This document shows, in pieces, positions 35,202 through 44,682 of a DNA stretch of 64,000 nt. Made by a program: the position numbers and the translations under genes. A model generated the notes under the pieces. That model was not told the DNA's origin. It did no database searches and was given only the letters and a program-made list of their open reading frames with translations. Numbering within the stretch: the stretch's first letter is position 1; the number at the start of each line of letters is the position of its first letter. The DNA is from Salipiger thiooxidans (GTDB taxonomy: Bacteria > Pseudomonadota > Alphaproteobacteria > Rhodobacterales > Rhodobacteraceae): contig NZ_FNAV01000016.1 in the NCBI RefSeq assembly GCF_900102075.1, forward strand, positions 1 through 64,000, given 5' to 3'.

Positions 35202-36439
35202 TTCTCTTCCTCCCCCTCGACGGTGCGGCGGGCGCCCTTGTCCGGGCCGAAGTCGGTGGTGGACACGGGCACCGGGTGGCGCCGGGTGACGAGGTCGAAG
35301 AGCCCGCCAATGCCCTTGGGTGCAAGCAGCGTGACCGCGACAAAGCTGACGCCCAACAGCACGAGCCACCAGTCGGTCCACTGGATGGTGTAGAAGCCGA
35401 GCGGGATGTTGGGCACGCCGCCACCGGTGAACCAGCTCGACAGCAGCGACACGAAGGCCGCACCCAGTGCGGCGCCGTAGAGCCTCCCGCGGCCGCCGAT
35501 GGCGACCCAGACCGCAAGGTAGATCGAGGCGATGGGCGCGACCTCGGCCGGGTTGATGATGCCCGCCTGCGGGTAGTAGAGCGCGCCGGCAAGGCCCGCC
35601 ACCACGGCGGTGACGGTGAAGACGAAGAGCTTGTAGCTCTCCACGTGGTAGCCGAGGAAGCGTACCCGGCCCTCGTTGTCGCGGATGCCGCGGATCACCG
35701 AGCCCATCTTGCCCGAGACCACCCAGGCGAAGAGAACGTATCCCGCCGCCAGTGCCGCCGCCGAGGCCCAGAAGAAGGCGATGGAGACCATGCTTTGCGG
35801 CACGCTGTCGAGCCCGGGCAGGTTCTGCAGGCCGGACAGGCCGTTGTTGCCGCGCAGCCCGCTGTCGTTCTGGAAGAGGTAGAGCGAGAGCGCCAGCGTC
35901 ATGGCCTGGGTCAGGATCGACAGGTACACGCCTGTGACCCGGCTGCGGAAGGCGAGCCAGCCGAAGATCAGCGCGAGCAGGCCGGGAACGATGACCACGA
36001 GCGCGAGCTGGGCCCAGAAGCTCGAGGCGAAGGCCCAGATCAGCGGGAAGTCCGAGCTGCCGACCACGCCGAAGATCTGGGTGCCGACGGCGTCGTGGAT
36101 CTCTTCCGGGGTGGGGGGGACGGCAGCAGCGCGCAGGGACTCCGAAACGATGATCTCGGTACGGGCATACATCAGCCACATGCCGATCATGTAGCCGCCG
36201 AGCCCGAAGAAGGCCATGTGCCCGAGCGACAGGATCCCGGTGTAACCCCAGACCACGTCCATCGCGACCGCCACCAGCATCAGGCAGAGCGTGCGGCCGA
36301 GCGTCTTGACGAAGCTCGTGGAAATCATGCCGTTGCCGATACCGTCCGCGAGCACGGTCACGATCAGGGTGAAGACCGCGAGCGACAGCAGGAACCAGAA
36401 GATCGAGCGGTTCCGGGTGAGGAAGGTCTGGCGGCTCAT
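35198..36439 (-). CDS. urtC: Urea ABC transporter permease UrtC
   Basis: A 413-residue LivM-type inner-membrane permease with about ten hydrophobic segments. It has the family stretch GYTGILSLGHMAFFGLGGYM and the coupling-loop region GKMGSVIRGIRDNEGRVRFLGY. It carries urea across the inner membrane with UrtB. It is separated from urtB by an unusual 403-base spacer holding repeat elements, but gene order and direction match the standard urtABCDE operon. Confidence 0.94.
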   Translation of the reverse strand: MSRQTFLTRNRSIFWFLLSLAVFTLIVTVLADGIGNGMISTSFVKTLGRTLCLMLVAVAMDVVWGYTGILSLGHMAFFGLGGYMIGMWLMYARTEIIVSESLRAAAVPPTPEEIHDAVGTQIFGVVGSSDFPLIWAFASSFWAQLALVVIVPGLLALIFGWLAFRSRVTGVYLSILTQAMTLALSLYLFQNDSGLRGNNGLSGLQNLPGLDSVPQSMVSIAFFWASAAALAAGYVLFAWVVSGKMGSVIRGIRDNEGRVRFLGYHVESYKLFVFTVTAVVAGLAGALYYPQAGIINPAEVAPIASIYLAVWVAIGGRGRLYGAALGAAFVSLLSSWFTGGGVPNIPLGFYTIQWTDWWLVLLGVSFVAVTLLAPKGIGGLFDLVTRRHPVPVSTTDFGPDKGARRTVEGEEEK

Positions 36440-36842
36440 GTGCGGGCTCCGTCAGAGGTGTTGCGCCGCGCCTGTGGCGCGCGCCTGGGGGGCAGGTGTG
36501 GGCCGGTGTGCCCGGAGTGGCAGGGGCTTGAGGGGATTGCGTCGCGGGCATGGGGCAGGCGGGCTTGGGGATGGCTCCGAAGGCCATCGTCCGCGTGGGG
36601 TTGGCGACGTTGCAGGGGGCGCTGCCCCCGTCCGCTGGCGCGGACTCCCCCGGAGTTTATTCGGCAAGATGAAGATGCGGAGCAGCGGCGCGGGAGGGCG
36701 AGGGAGACGGGCGACGGGGTCGCTAGCCTATCCTCTGGGGACCGGGCGCGGCCCCTGTCTTCCAGTGGCCGATAAATATCCCCGCCGGAGGCAGGCCGGA
36801 GATTGCGGCCGGGAAGGGCGGTCTGGAGGTGGCGTGTCATGA
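36440..36842. repeat. urtB-urtC spacer with two GC-hairpin elements
   Basis: urt genes usually adjoin closely, but here 403 bases separate urtB from urtC. The spacer holds a perfect hairpin GGGGGC-GCT-GCCCCC (36615-36629) with the trailing CCGGAGTTTATTCGGCAAG element (36650-36668). It also holds an inverted copy of the GGGATATTT...GGAAG core (36759-36782 in plus orientation) matching 28422-28444. A minus-strand open frame of 134 codons spans the gap but is arginine- and proline-rich without family features and runs through the repeats, so I do not call it. Confidence 0.6.
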
Positions 36843-38801
36843 TCAGTCTCCCGCCGCGCGGCCCTTGAGGGCGACGATGCCCTTGGGGCGGAACTGGATG
36901 AACAGGATGATGAAGAGGATCATGTAGGTCTGTGCTGCCAGGGTGTTGGACGGGTTCAGGAACTCGATGCCCTTCTGCAGGATGCCGATCAGTCCGGCGC
37001 CCGCCAGCGTGCCCCAGACGTTGCCGACGCCGCCCACGACGACGGTCATGAAGCTCTGGACGATGTAGTTGGCGCCCATCTCGGAGGTGACCTGCGCGTA
37101 GAGGCCGATGGCGATGCCGGCGATGCCCGCGATGCCGGAGCCGAGGCCGAAGGTCAGCATGTTGATCTTGTCGGGGTTGATGCCCATCGAGGCGGCCATG
37201 CCGGGGTTCTGGGTCACGGCGCGGACCTCGAGGCCGATGCGGGTCTTGTTCAGGATGAACAGGATCAGCCCGAGGAAAATCAGCGCCAGCACGAAGATGG
37301 CGATGCGGATGTTGGCGATGCCCACCACGTCGTTCAGCACCCAGGCGCCGTCGAGCCAGGATGGCGAGGTCAGCGGCCGGGCCTGCGTCCCGAAGATGTT
37401 CTTGGCAAGCTGCTGCAGCGCGATGGAGATGCCGAAGGTGGCGAGCAGGGTCTCGAGCGGGCGATGGTAGAGCCAGCGGATCACCAGCCGCTCCATCGCC
37501 ACGCCCGCGGCGAAGGTCACCGCGAAGGCCAGCGGCAGCGCCACCACCAGCGACAGCGTGTAGTCGGGGATGATCTGCTGCACAACGTAGCCGGTGTAGG
37601 CGCCCATCATGATGAACTCGCCGTGGGCCATGTTGATCACCCCCATCACGCCGAAGGTGATGGCAAGGCCGATGGCGGCGAGGAAGTAGATCGACGCCAG
37701 CGACAGCGCGTCGAGCGCCAGGTCGAGCGCCTGGTGCACCGCGACGCGGGTGTTGACCTCGTCAAGCGCGGCGCGGGCGGCGTCGGTGATGGCCGGGTCG
37801 CTCTCGGTGTATTCGTCGTAGAAGACATGCGAGGCGAGGGCCGTCTCGACGTCGCTTTCGGTGACCAGTGGCGGCACGGTGCCGGCGCTCGCGAGGGCGG
37901 CGTAGGCGCGGCCCCGGGCCTCTTCGGTGTTGAGCGCGCCGATAGGGACGCCGCCGACGCTGCCGTCGGTGATGTTTGCGGTCAGCGCACCCTTGATCTG
38001 GTCGCGGCTCTGGCGGGCGGGGGCGAGCCCGGCCTCGACGAGGCGGGCATAGGCCTCGGCCTCGGTCAGCTCGTCGCCGGGGGTGAGGGTGCGGGCGATG
38101 TTGGCGTCTGCGGGGAGTTCCACAGCCACGCCGGAGCGGGTGGTCAGGATCTGGTTCAGCACCGCACGGATCTGCACCGAGAGACCGCCGGACAGCGCCT
38201 CGATGGCGGCGATGCGCTCTTCGGGGGTGTCGCCGAAGGTGGCGGCGAGCATGCCGGCGAGATCTTCCTTGCGGGCACGCAGCGCGTCGTCGGGCTCGTC
38301 CCCGATGGAGGCGCGCAGCGGCTCGAGCTGCTCGGCCTCGGGGCTGCGGGCGATGGCGTCGAGCGCTGCGGTGCGGCGGGCGATGTCGGGATCGGAGAGC
38401 TGGAACTGCACCAGCGCGGTGGCGATCACCCGGCGCACGCCGCCGTTGGGGCGGATCTGTTCGAGATCGCCCGAGGGCGCGGTGCCGGCCGGCTCGCCGG
38501 TGGAGATGTCGATGAGGGCGAAATCGGAGCCGTCCTTCTTCGCGTAGAAGAACAGCCCGTCGGTGGTGCGGCGGTAGACGCCGCGGTCGGCCCAGTGCTC
38601 GAGGAAATCGGGTACGCTGTCGAGGCCCGAGGCCGCGAGGGTCTCGATCACCTCGCTCACGCTGCGGCGGCCGGGATTGGCCACCTCGTCCGCATTGGTC
38701 TGGAGGATCGCCTGCAGGTCCTGCTCCTGAGCCGCGGCGCGGGGCGCCGGCAGGCCAAGGCAGAGGATCAGCGCGAGGGCGGGGAGGAGCGCGCGCAGCA
38801 T
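36843..38801 (-). CDS. urtB: Urea ABC transporter permease UrtB
   Basis: A 652-residue LivH-type permease with a signal peptide (1-24, ending RAAAQ). A soluble, presumably periplasmic N-terminal region (about 25-360) contains helical repeat-like sequence. A C-terminal membrane domain (about 365-650) contains FGVMGVINMAHGEFIMMGAY and the late GNVWGTLAGAGLIGILQKG segment. UrtB proteins in proteobacteria often have such an extension, though this one is at the long end. It sits 78 bases after urtA. Confidence 0.92.
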   Translation of the reverse strand: MLRALLPALALILCLGLPAPRAAAQEQDLQAILQTNADEVANPGRRSVSEVIETLAASGLDSVPDFLEHWADRGVYRRTTDGLFFYAKKDGSDFALIDISTGEPAGTAPSGDLEQIRPNGGVRRVIATALVQFQLSDPDIARRTAALDAIARSPEAEQLEPLRASIGDEPDDALRARKEDLAGMLAATFGDTPEERIAAIEALSGGLSVQIRAVLNQILTTRSGVAVELPADANIARTLTPGDELTEAEAYARLVEAGLAPARQSRDQIKGALTANITDGSVGGVPIGALNTEEARGRAYAALASAGTVPPLVTESDVETALASHVFYDEYTESDPAITDAARAALDEVNTRVAVHQALDLALDALSLASIYFLAAIGLAITFGVMGVINMAHGEFIMMGAYTGYVVQQIIPDYTLSLVVALPLAFAVTFAAGVAMERLVIRWLYHRPLETLLATFGISIALQQLAKNIFGTQARPLTSPSWLDGAWVLNDVVGIANIRIAIFVLALIFLGLILFILNKTRIGLEVRAVTQNPGMAASMGINPDKINMLTFGLGSGIAGIAGIAIGLYAQVTSEMGANYIVQSFMTVVVGGVGNVWGTLAGAGLIGILQKGIEFLNPSNTLAAQTYMILFIILFIQFRPKGIVALKGRAAGD

Positions 38802-38879
38802 GGGCAGCCTTCGATGAAACGACGGAGAATCGGATGCGGCGGGCGCAATGAACGCGCGCCCGCCGCGGATCGGGTCAGA

Positions 38880-40169
38880 TCAGTAATTGGACTGGATCTG
38901 CACGCAGGTCTTGGTCTCGGTGTTGTACATGCCGCACTCGAGATCCTTCCAGTCGGACTCGAGCACCGCCGATTCCGGCAGGTAGTCGGTCCAGGCATCG
39001 CCCGGGACCGGGTCGGTCTCGGAGATGATGTCGAACTGGCCGTCGGCGCGGATCTCGCCGATCAGCACCGGCTTCGAGAGGTGGTGGTTCACGCCCATCA
39101 CCGCGGTGCCGCCGGTCAGGTTCGGGAACTCCTGGCCCCACATCGCCGAGCGCACGGCGTCGACGTCGGTGGTGCCGGCCTCGGTGGCGGCGTTCACCCA
39201 CATGTTGAAGCCGATGTAGTGGGCTTCCATCGGGTCGTTGGTGACGCGCTTCTCGTCGCCGATGAACGCGTGCCATGTCTCGATGAACTCGGCGTTCTCG
39301 GGGGTGTCGGCGGACATGAAGTAGTTCCACGCGGCGAGGTGGCCGACGAGGTTCGAGGTGTCGAGGCCCGAGAGCTCTTCCTCGCCCACCGAGAAGGCGA
39401 CGACAGGGATGTCGTCGGCCGAGACGCCGGCGGCGGCGAGCTCCTTGTAGAAGCCGATGTTGGCGTCGCCGTTGATGGTCGAGATCACGCCGACCTGCTT
39501 GCCGTCCTCACCCAGCTTGACCACGTCGCTGACGATGGTCGCCCAGTCGGAATGGCCGAAGGGGGTGTAGTTGACGAAGATGTCCTCGGCCGCGATGCCC
39601 TTGGACTTCAGGTAGGATTCCAGGATGTTGTTGGTGGTGCGCGGGTAGACGTAGTCGGTGCCCAGCAGCGCGAACTTCTCGACGCCCAGTTCGTCGAGGA
39701 AGTAGTCCACCGCGGGGATCGCCTGCTGGTTCGGCGCAGCGCCGGTGTAGAACACGTTCTTCGAGCTTTCCTCGCCCTCGTACTGCACCGGGTAGAAGAG
39801 CAGGCCATTCAGCTCCTCGATCACCGGCAGCACCGACTTGCGCGACACCGAGGTCCAGTTGCCGAAGATCACGTCGACGTTGTGCACGGTCAGCAGCTCG
39901 CGGGCCTTCTCGGCGAAGAGCGGCCAGTCCGAGGCCGGGTCGACCACCACCGCCTCGAGCTCGCAGCCCAGCAGGCCCCCCTTGTCGTTCTGCTGCTGGA
40001 CGAGCATCAGCATGGTGTCCTTCAGGGTGGTCTCGGAGATCGCCATGGTGCCGGAGAGCGAGTGCAGCACGCCCACCTTGATCGGGCAGGTCACGTCCTG
40101 CGCCGAGGCCGCGCCCGCGGCGATGAGAGCCGCAGCGGCCACACCCGAAAACTTCAGTGATTTGATCAT
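38880..40169 (-). CDS. urtA: Urea ABC transporter substrate-binding protein UrtA
   Basis: A 429-residue periplasmic protein with a signal peptide (1-21, ending AASAQ) followed by CPIKVGVLHSLSGTMAISE, the UrtA hallmark, and the conserved FYPVQYEGEESSKNVFYTGA stretch. It captures urea for UrtBCDE. I chose ATG 40169: its AAGGGA ribosome binding site is correctly spaced, whereas it would be too close to the GTG at 40178. It is the first gene of the operon and probably responds to nitrogen status, though no clear NtrC or sigma-54 site is visible. Confidence 0.95.
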   Translation of the reverse strand: MIKSLKFSGVAAAALIAAGAASAQDVTCPIKVGVLHSLSGTMAISETTLKDTMLMLVQQQNDKGGLLGCELEAVVVDPASDWPLFAEKARELLTVHNVDVIFGNWTSVSRKSVLPVIEELNGLLFYPVQYEGEESSKNVFYTGAAPNQQAIPAVDYFLDELGVEKFALLGTDYVYPRTTNNILESYLKSKGIAAEDIFVNYTPFGHSDWATIVSDVVKLGEDGKQVGVISTINGDANIGFYKELAAAGVSADDIPVVAFSVGEEELSGLDTSNLVGHLAAWNYFMSADTPENAEFIETWHAFIGDEKRVTNDPMEAHYIGFNMWVNAATEAGTTDVDAVRSAMWGQEFPNLTGGTAVMGVNHHLSKPVLIGEIRADGQFDIISETDPVPGDAWTDYLPESAVLESDWKDLECGMYNTETKTCVQIQSNY

Positions 40170-40642
40170 GGATGTCACTTCCCTTGTGCGCGGCGTAATC
40201 CTCCTGTCGCCGCCCCGACGTCCGGTCGGGCGGTAGAGACAGGACTGCTCGCCGCTTCGCTTTTTTATGTCGCCTGGATCGCCGTCGGATCGGGCCGTCG
40301 GTCGATCTTGGCACCCCCGTTATGCGCCAAATCCGTGGCGCTGCTTTTGGTTAGCCGAGCCGCGAAACGCCGCCACGTCAATTCCGGCGGCTCCGAGAAG
40401 GCGTTGTGTTTTTGCCTGTTGCGTAAGCGAAAATTATGACCGAAGATCAAAACTTGGGCGGAGGGGTGCATTCCAGCCATGGCTGCCATGCGTTTGGGGT
40501 GGTTCCGGGGCCGGATTGGATTCGATCCTGAGCCTGCCCAAAGAATGGGCGCAGACGCATTCGGGCACCAAATTTTTTCTCTCGGGGACTTTCACTTGTG
40601 GCAGGAAAGTTGGAGTTTGAGGCGCAGAGCGAAGGGAATACC
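40170..40642. other. Divergent promoter region, urt operon and Anbu operon
   Basis: A 473-base spacer between divergent urtA and the ATP-grasp gene. It contains an inverted repeat TTGGC-N13-GCCAA at 40308-40330, a possible regulator site (spacing does not fit a sigma-54 promoter). I find no coding frame with support. Promoters of both operons should be here. Confidence 0.45.
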
Positions 40643-42067
40643 ATGAGCGCCAAGCTAGCCAGCATCTTCAATGAAATGATGAACGGCGGAGACGTTCGGA
40701 CCGCCTATCAGAACCTAGAAAAATGGTATCGCTCCATGCCCTCGGAGCTTCGAAGCCTGAAACAGACCGAGGCGGAGTCGCTGTTCAGGAGGGTGGGCAT
40801 CACCTTCGCGGTCTACGGCGAGGGCGGCGATCCGGAGCGGCTCATTCCCTTCGACATGTTCCCCCGGGTCCTCACCGCCGAGGAGTGGCGCAAGCTCGAC
40901 AAGGGCATCCGGCAGCGGGCCGCCGCGCTCAACGCGTTCCTCTGCGACGTCTACGGCCGACGCGAGATCATCCGGGCCGGGCGCATCCCCGAGCACCTCG
41001 TCACCAACAACGAGGCCTACGAGAAGGCCGCCATCGGCTTCATGCCGCCGCGCGGGGTGTTCAGCCACATCGTCGGCGTCGACCTCGTGCGCACCGGTCC
41101 CGACCAGTTCTACGTGCTCGAGGACAATTGCCGCACGCCATCCGGTGTCTCTTACATGCTGCAGAACCGCGAGATCATGATGCGCATGTTCCCGCAGCTG
41201 TTCATGGAGAACCGCATCGCGCCGGTGGACGGCTACGCCAACGCGCTGAAGAAGACGCTGGCCTCGGTCGCGCCCAAGAAGTGCATGGCCGAGCCCAACA
41301 TCGTCATCCTGACGCCGGGCCAGTTCAACTCGGCCTATTACGAACACAGCTTCCTCGCCGACCTCATGGGGGTCGAGCTGGTCGAGGGGCAGGATCTCTT
41401 CGTCGAGGGCGACTTCGTGTGGATGAAAACCACCGAGGGCCCCAAGAAGGTCGACGTGATCTACCGCCGGATCGACGACAGCTTCCTCGATCCGCTCTGC
41501 TTCAAGCCCGAATCCATGCTGGGCGTGCCGGGGCTGATGAACGTCTACCGCTCGGGAGGCGTGACGATCTGCTCGGCACCGGGCGCGGGCGTGGCGGACG
41601 ACAAGGCGATCTACACCTACGTCCCCGAGATGATCCGCTTCTACCTTGGCGAGGAGCCGGTGCTCGAGAACGTCCCGACCTGGCAATGCGCCAAGAAGGA
41701 CGACTGCAAATACGTGCTCGAACACCTGCCGGAGCTGGTGGTCAAGGAGGTGCACGGCTCGGGCGGTTACGGCATGCTGGTCGGTCCCAAGGCCGACAAG
41801 TCGACGATCGAGGCCTTCGCCGCCAAGATCCGCGACAAGCCCGACAATTACATCGCGCAGCCCACGCTGGCGCTCTCGGCCTGTCCGACCTTCGTGGAGG
41901 AGGGCATCGCGCCACGCCACGTCGACCTGCGGCCCTACTGTCTCGTGGGGGAATCCATCGAGCTGGTGCCGGGCGGCCTCACCCGCGTGGCGCTGACCGA
42001 GGGCTCGCTGGTGGTGAACTCGTCGCAGGGCGGGGGCGTGAAGGACACCTGGGTCTTGGCGGAATAA
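40643..42067 (+). CDS. Circularly permuted ATP-grasp protein (Anbu operon)
   Basis: A 474-residue cytoplasmic protein of the circularly permuted ATP-grasp group. Recognisable features are FAVYGEGGDPERLIPFDMFP near the N terminus, the ATP-site stretch YVLEDNCRTPSGVSYM, and the late KEVHGSGGYGMLVGP and DLRPYCLVG segments. The family is predicted to ligate amino acids or peptides. It always travels with alpha-E and transglutaminase-like genes, as here, and often with Anbu. The ATG at 40643 is followed by MSAKLASIFNEM; a GTG at 40598 would add 15 residues. It is the first of four plus-strand genes. Confidence 0.9.
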   Translation: MSAKLASIFNEMMNGGDVRTAYQNLEKWYRSMPSELRSLKQTEAESLFRRVGITFAVYGEGGDPERLIPFDMFPRVLTAEEWRKLDKGIRQRAAALNAFLCDVYGRREIIRAGRIPEHLVTNNEAYEKAAIGFMPPRGVFSHIVGVDLVRTGPDQFYVLEDNCRTPSGVSYMLQNREIMMRMFPQLFMENRIAPVDGYANALKKTLASVAPKKCMAEPNIVILTPGQFNSAYYEHSFLADLMGVELVEGQDLFVEGDFVWMKTTEGPKKVDVIYRRIDDSFLDPLCFKPESMLGVPGLMNVYRSGGVTICSAPGAGVADDKAIYTYVPEMIRFYLGEEPVLENVPTWQCAKKDDCKYVLEHLPELVVKEVHGSGGYGMLVGPKADKSTIEAFAAKIRDKPDNYIAQPTLALSACPTFVEEGIAPRHVDLRPYCLVGESIELVPGGLTRVALTEGSLVVNSSQGGGVKDTWVLAE

Positions 42068-42084
42068 GGGCGGAGAATAAGATC

Positions 42085-43038
42085 ATGCTGAGCCGCACCG
42101 CGGAACACCTCTACTGGATGGCGCGCTATCTCGAGCGCGCCGAAACCACCGCCCGCCTGCTCGAGGTCGGCGCCCGAAACGCCTTGCTGCCCGATGCCTC
42201 GGGCGGCTACCGCAACGACTGGGAAGCCGTGCTTCAGGCCAAGAGCACGCTCGAGGAGTTTCGCGACAAGTACGGCGAACCCAACCAGCGCAACATCGAG
42301 ACATGGCTGTTCTTCGATGCCGACAACCCGTCCTCGGTGCTGTCCTGCATCAATGCCGCGCGCGAGAATGCCCGGGTGGTGCGCACGGCGCTCACCTCGC
42401 CGGTCTGGGACGCGATCAACACCGCCTTTCAGGAACTGAAGCAGCACCAGCGGACCGAGCGCAGCAAGCTCGACATGACCGACCTTACCGAGTGGACGGT
42501 GCGCAACTGCCACCTCGTGCGGGGCTGCGTCCTTGCCACCCAGCTGCGCAACGACGGCTACGAGTTCATGGGGCTCGGCAACTCGCTCGAGCGCGCCGAC
42601 AACACCGCGCGGCTGATCGACGTGAAATACTACGTGCTGCTGCCGTCGCTGTCCTACGTGGGCTCGGGGCTCGACCAGAGCCAGTGGGCGCTGCTGCTGC
42701 AGTCGATGACCGCGCAGCGGGCCTTCAACTGGACCTACAGCGGCGAGATCACTGCCCAGAAGATTGCACACCTGCTGATCCTAAACCGCAAGTTCCCGCG
42801 CTCGCTGCTGTCCTGTGTGCAATGGAGCTGCGACCATCTCGACAACCTCGCGGCGCTCTACCAGACCGGCACGCGGGCGCAGGAGGTGGCGCACCGGCTG
42901 CTCGAGGATCTCGACCGGGCCACCGTGGACGACATCTTCGACGAAGGGCTGCACGAGTTCCTCGCGCGCTTCATGGCGCGCAACGCGGGGCTCGCGACCA
43001 CGGTCCAGGACGTCTACCTGAACGGGATACCGGCATGA
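42085..43038 (+). CDS. Alpha-E domain-containing protein
   Basis: A 317-residue all-helical alpha-E protein starting MLSRTAEHLYWMARYLERAE, the family signature, with a second conserved LGNSLERADNTARLIDVKYY stretch. Its biochemical role is unknown. It is consistently encoded with the circularly permuted ATP-grasp and transglutaminase proteins and is suspected of acting with them on a peptide tag. It lies 17 bases after the ATP-grasp gene and overlaps the transglutaminase gene by four bases (ATGA). Confidence 0.92.
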   Translation: MLSRTAEHLYWMARYLERAETTARLLEVGARNALLPDASGGYRNDWEAVLQAKSTLEEFRDKYGEPNQRNIETWLFFDADNPSSVLSCINAARENARVVRTALTSPVWDAINTAFQELKQHQRTERSKLDMTDLTEWTVRNCHLVRGCVLATQLRNDGYEFMGLGNSLERADNTARLIDVKYYVLLPSLSYVGSGLDQSQWALLLQSMTAQRAFNWTYSGEITAQKIAHLLILNRKFPRSLLSCVQWSCDHLDNLAALYQTGTRAQEVAHRLLEDLDRATVDDIFDEGLHEFLARFMARNAGLATTVQDVYLNGIPA

Positions 43039-43877
43039 GACTGAGCGTTCGTCACACCACCCGCTATCGCTTCGACCAGCCTGTGCGCGGCGTCGCGCAA
43101 TCGCTGCGGCTCTGGCCCGCCGACTGCGCCTCGCAGAAGGTGCTGTCGTGGGGCGTCACCACCGAGGGCGCTCTGCGCGGCGCCGAATTCACCGACGGCG
43201 CCGGCGACCGCACCGCGCTCGCAAGCTGGCGCGGCCCGCTCGACGAGCTGACCGTCGCGGTCAGCGGCGAGGTCGAGACCGTCGATCTCTTCGGCGTGCT
43301 GCGCGACCATCGCGAAAAGGGGCCGGCGTCGCTCTACCTGCGTTCGACCTGGCATACCCGCGCCGACCAGGCGCTGCGCGAGCTCTCGCTCGCGGCGCTC
43401 GACGGCATGAAGACCGCGACCGATCTCGACCGTGCCCACGCGCTGGCGCGCGCGGTGGGCGAGGCCATCGCATACGCGCCCGGCGAGACCAGGGCCCACA
43501 CAACCGCGGCCGAGGCACTGACCGGCGGCAAGGGCGTGTGTCAGGACCACGCCCACGCGCTCATCGCCGTGGCCCACGTGGCGGGCATCCCGGCGCGCTA
43601 CGTCACCGGCTACCTGCATGCGGACGAGGACAGCGCGGCGCACGAGGCAAGCCACGCCTGGGCCGAGCTCTTCGTGCCGGATCTCGGCTGGGTCGGTTTC
43701 GACGCGGCCAACGCCTGCTGCCCCGACGAGCGCTACATCCGGCTCGGTTCGGGCTACGACGCGCAGGATGCGGCGCCAATCCGCGGGGTGGTGCAGGGCA
43801 GCACGCCCGAGGAACATCTCGAAGTCGAGGTCGTCGTGACGGCCGAAGGCGGGCAGCAGCAACAGCAACAGTCCTGA
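43035..43877 (+). CDS. Transglutaminase-like cysteine protease/transferase
   Basis: A 280-residue protein with an N-terminal beta domain (RHTTRYRFDQPVRGVAQSLR, about 6-25) and a papain-like transglutaminase core with Cys169 (GGKGVCQDHAHA), His207 (EASHAWAELF) and Asp223 (GFDAANACC) as the catalytic triad. It ends in a QQQQQQ tail. The family is predicted to hydrolyse or transfer peptide amide bonds, and in this operon it may process the product of the ATP-grasp ligase. No signal peptide is seen, so it is cytoplasmic. Confidence 0.92.
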   Translation: MRLSVRHTTRYRFDQPVRGVAQSLRLWPADCASQKVLSWGVTTEGALRGAEFTDGAGDRTALASWRGPLDELTVAVSGEVETVDLFGVLRDHREKGPASLYLRSTWHTRADQALRELSLAALDGMKTATDLDRAHALARAVGEAIAYAPGETRAHTTAAEALTGGKGVCQDHAHALIAVAHVAGIPARYVTGYLHADEDSAAHEASHAWAELFVPDLGWVGFDAANACCPDERYIRLGSGYDAQDAAPIRGVVQGSTPEEHLEVEVVVTAEGGQQQQQQS

Positions 43878-43959
43878 GCCACGCCCTTCGTCCCCATTGC
43901 CGGGGGCGACCGGGGTCTCTATAGCCGTTGCGGGGCGGTGTGACCTAAGGGATTCGGAA

Positions 43960-44682
43960 ATGACCTATTGCGTGGGTTTGCTGCTGGACGCGGGCATCGT
44001 GCTCCTGTCCGACACCCGTACCAACGCCGGGCTCGACAACATCGCGACCTATCGCAAGATGTTCCTGTTCGAGGAGCCGGGCGAGCGCGCCATCGGCATC
44101 ATGACCGCGGGATCGCTCTCGATCACCCAGACCACCATGGCACGGCTGACCGACGCCATCGAGGAGGGCGACAGCCCGAAATCCATCATGCACGCGCCGA
44201 CCATGCTGCAGGTGGCCGAGATCGTGGGCGGCATGCTCTCGGACGTGACCTCCGAGGTCTCGGCGAAGATGGAGCGGATGAGCCAGAACGCCACCGCCTC
44301 GATGATCGTCGCCGGTCAGCGCAACGGCGGCCCGATGCGCATGTTCCTGATCTATCCCGAGGGCAACTTCATCGAGGCCACCGCCGACACGCCCTTCCTG
44401 CAGATCGGCGAGCACAAGTACGGCAAGCCGATCCTCGACCGGGTGATTGCGCCGGGTACGTCGCTCGCCGATGCCGAGAAGGCGGTGCTGCTGTCGATGG
44501 ATTCGACTCTGCGCTCGAACCTGAGCGTCGGCATGCCGCTCGATTTCGCGGTGATCGAGGCCAATTCCCTCGAGATCAGCCGCCGGCGTCGCATCGAGGC
44601 CGACGACGAGGGCTTCTCGCGGATGAGCGCGGCCTGGTCCGAAGCCCTGCGCAACGCCTTCCAGCAGATCGACCCGATCTGA
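43960..44682 (+). CDS. Anbu, ancestral-type proteasome-like peptidase
   Basis: A 240-residue protein of the proteasome/HslV fold that matches Anbu (BPH). It begins MTYCVGLL, so removal of Met exposes the catalytic N-terminal Thr. Asp18 in LLSDTRTNAG and Lys33 in ATYRKMF occupy the expected active-site positions. Anbu assembles into a self-compartmentalised ring or helix. No ATPase partner gene (HslU or Mpa-like) lies nearby. It is 82 bases downstream of the transglutaminase gene in the same direction. Confidence 0.93.
   Translation: MTYCVGLLLDAGIVLLSDTRTNAGLDNIATYRKMFLFEEPGERAIGIMTAGSLSITQTTMARLTDAIEEGDSPKSIMHAPTMLQVAEIVGGMLSDVTSEVSAKMERMSQNATASMIVAGQRNGGPMRMFLIYPEGNFIEATADTPFLQIGEHKYGKPILDRVIAPGTSLADAEKAVLLSMDSTLRSNLSVGMPLDFAVIEANSLEISRRRRIEADDEGFSRMSAAWSEALRNAFQQIDPI

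Noticed and set aside
36436-36840. A 134-codon minus-strand frame filling the urtB-urtC spacer
   Set aside because: Runs through hairpin repeat elements, is Arg/Pro/Ser-rich, and has no family similarity or convincing ribosome binding site.
37464-40160. An 898-codon plus-strand frame opposite urtB and urtA
   Set aside because: Antisense shadow of high-GC genes with no recognisable domain; urtA and urtB are unambiguous.
40308-40330. Sigma-54 promoter upstream of the ATP-grasp gene
   Set aside because: TTGGCAC...ATGC looks like -24/-12 elements but the GG-to-GC spacing is two bases too long; kept only as an inverted repeat.
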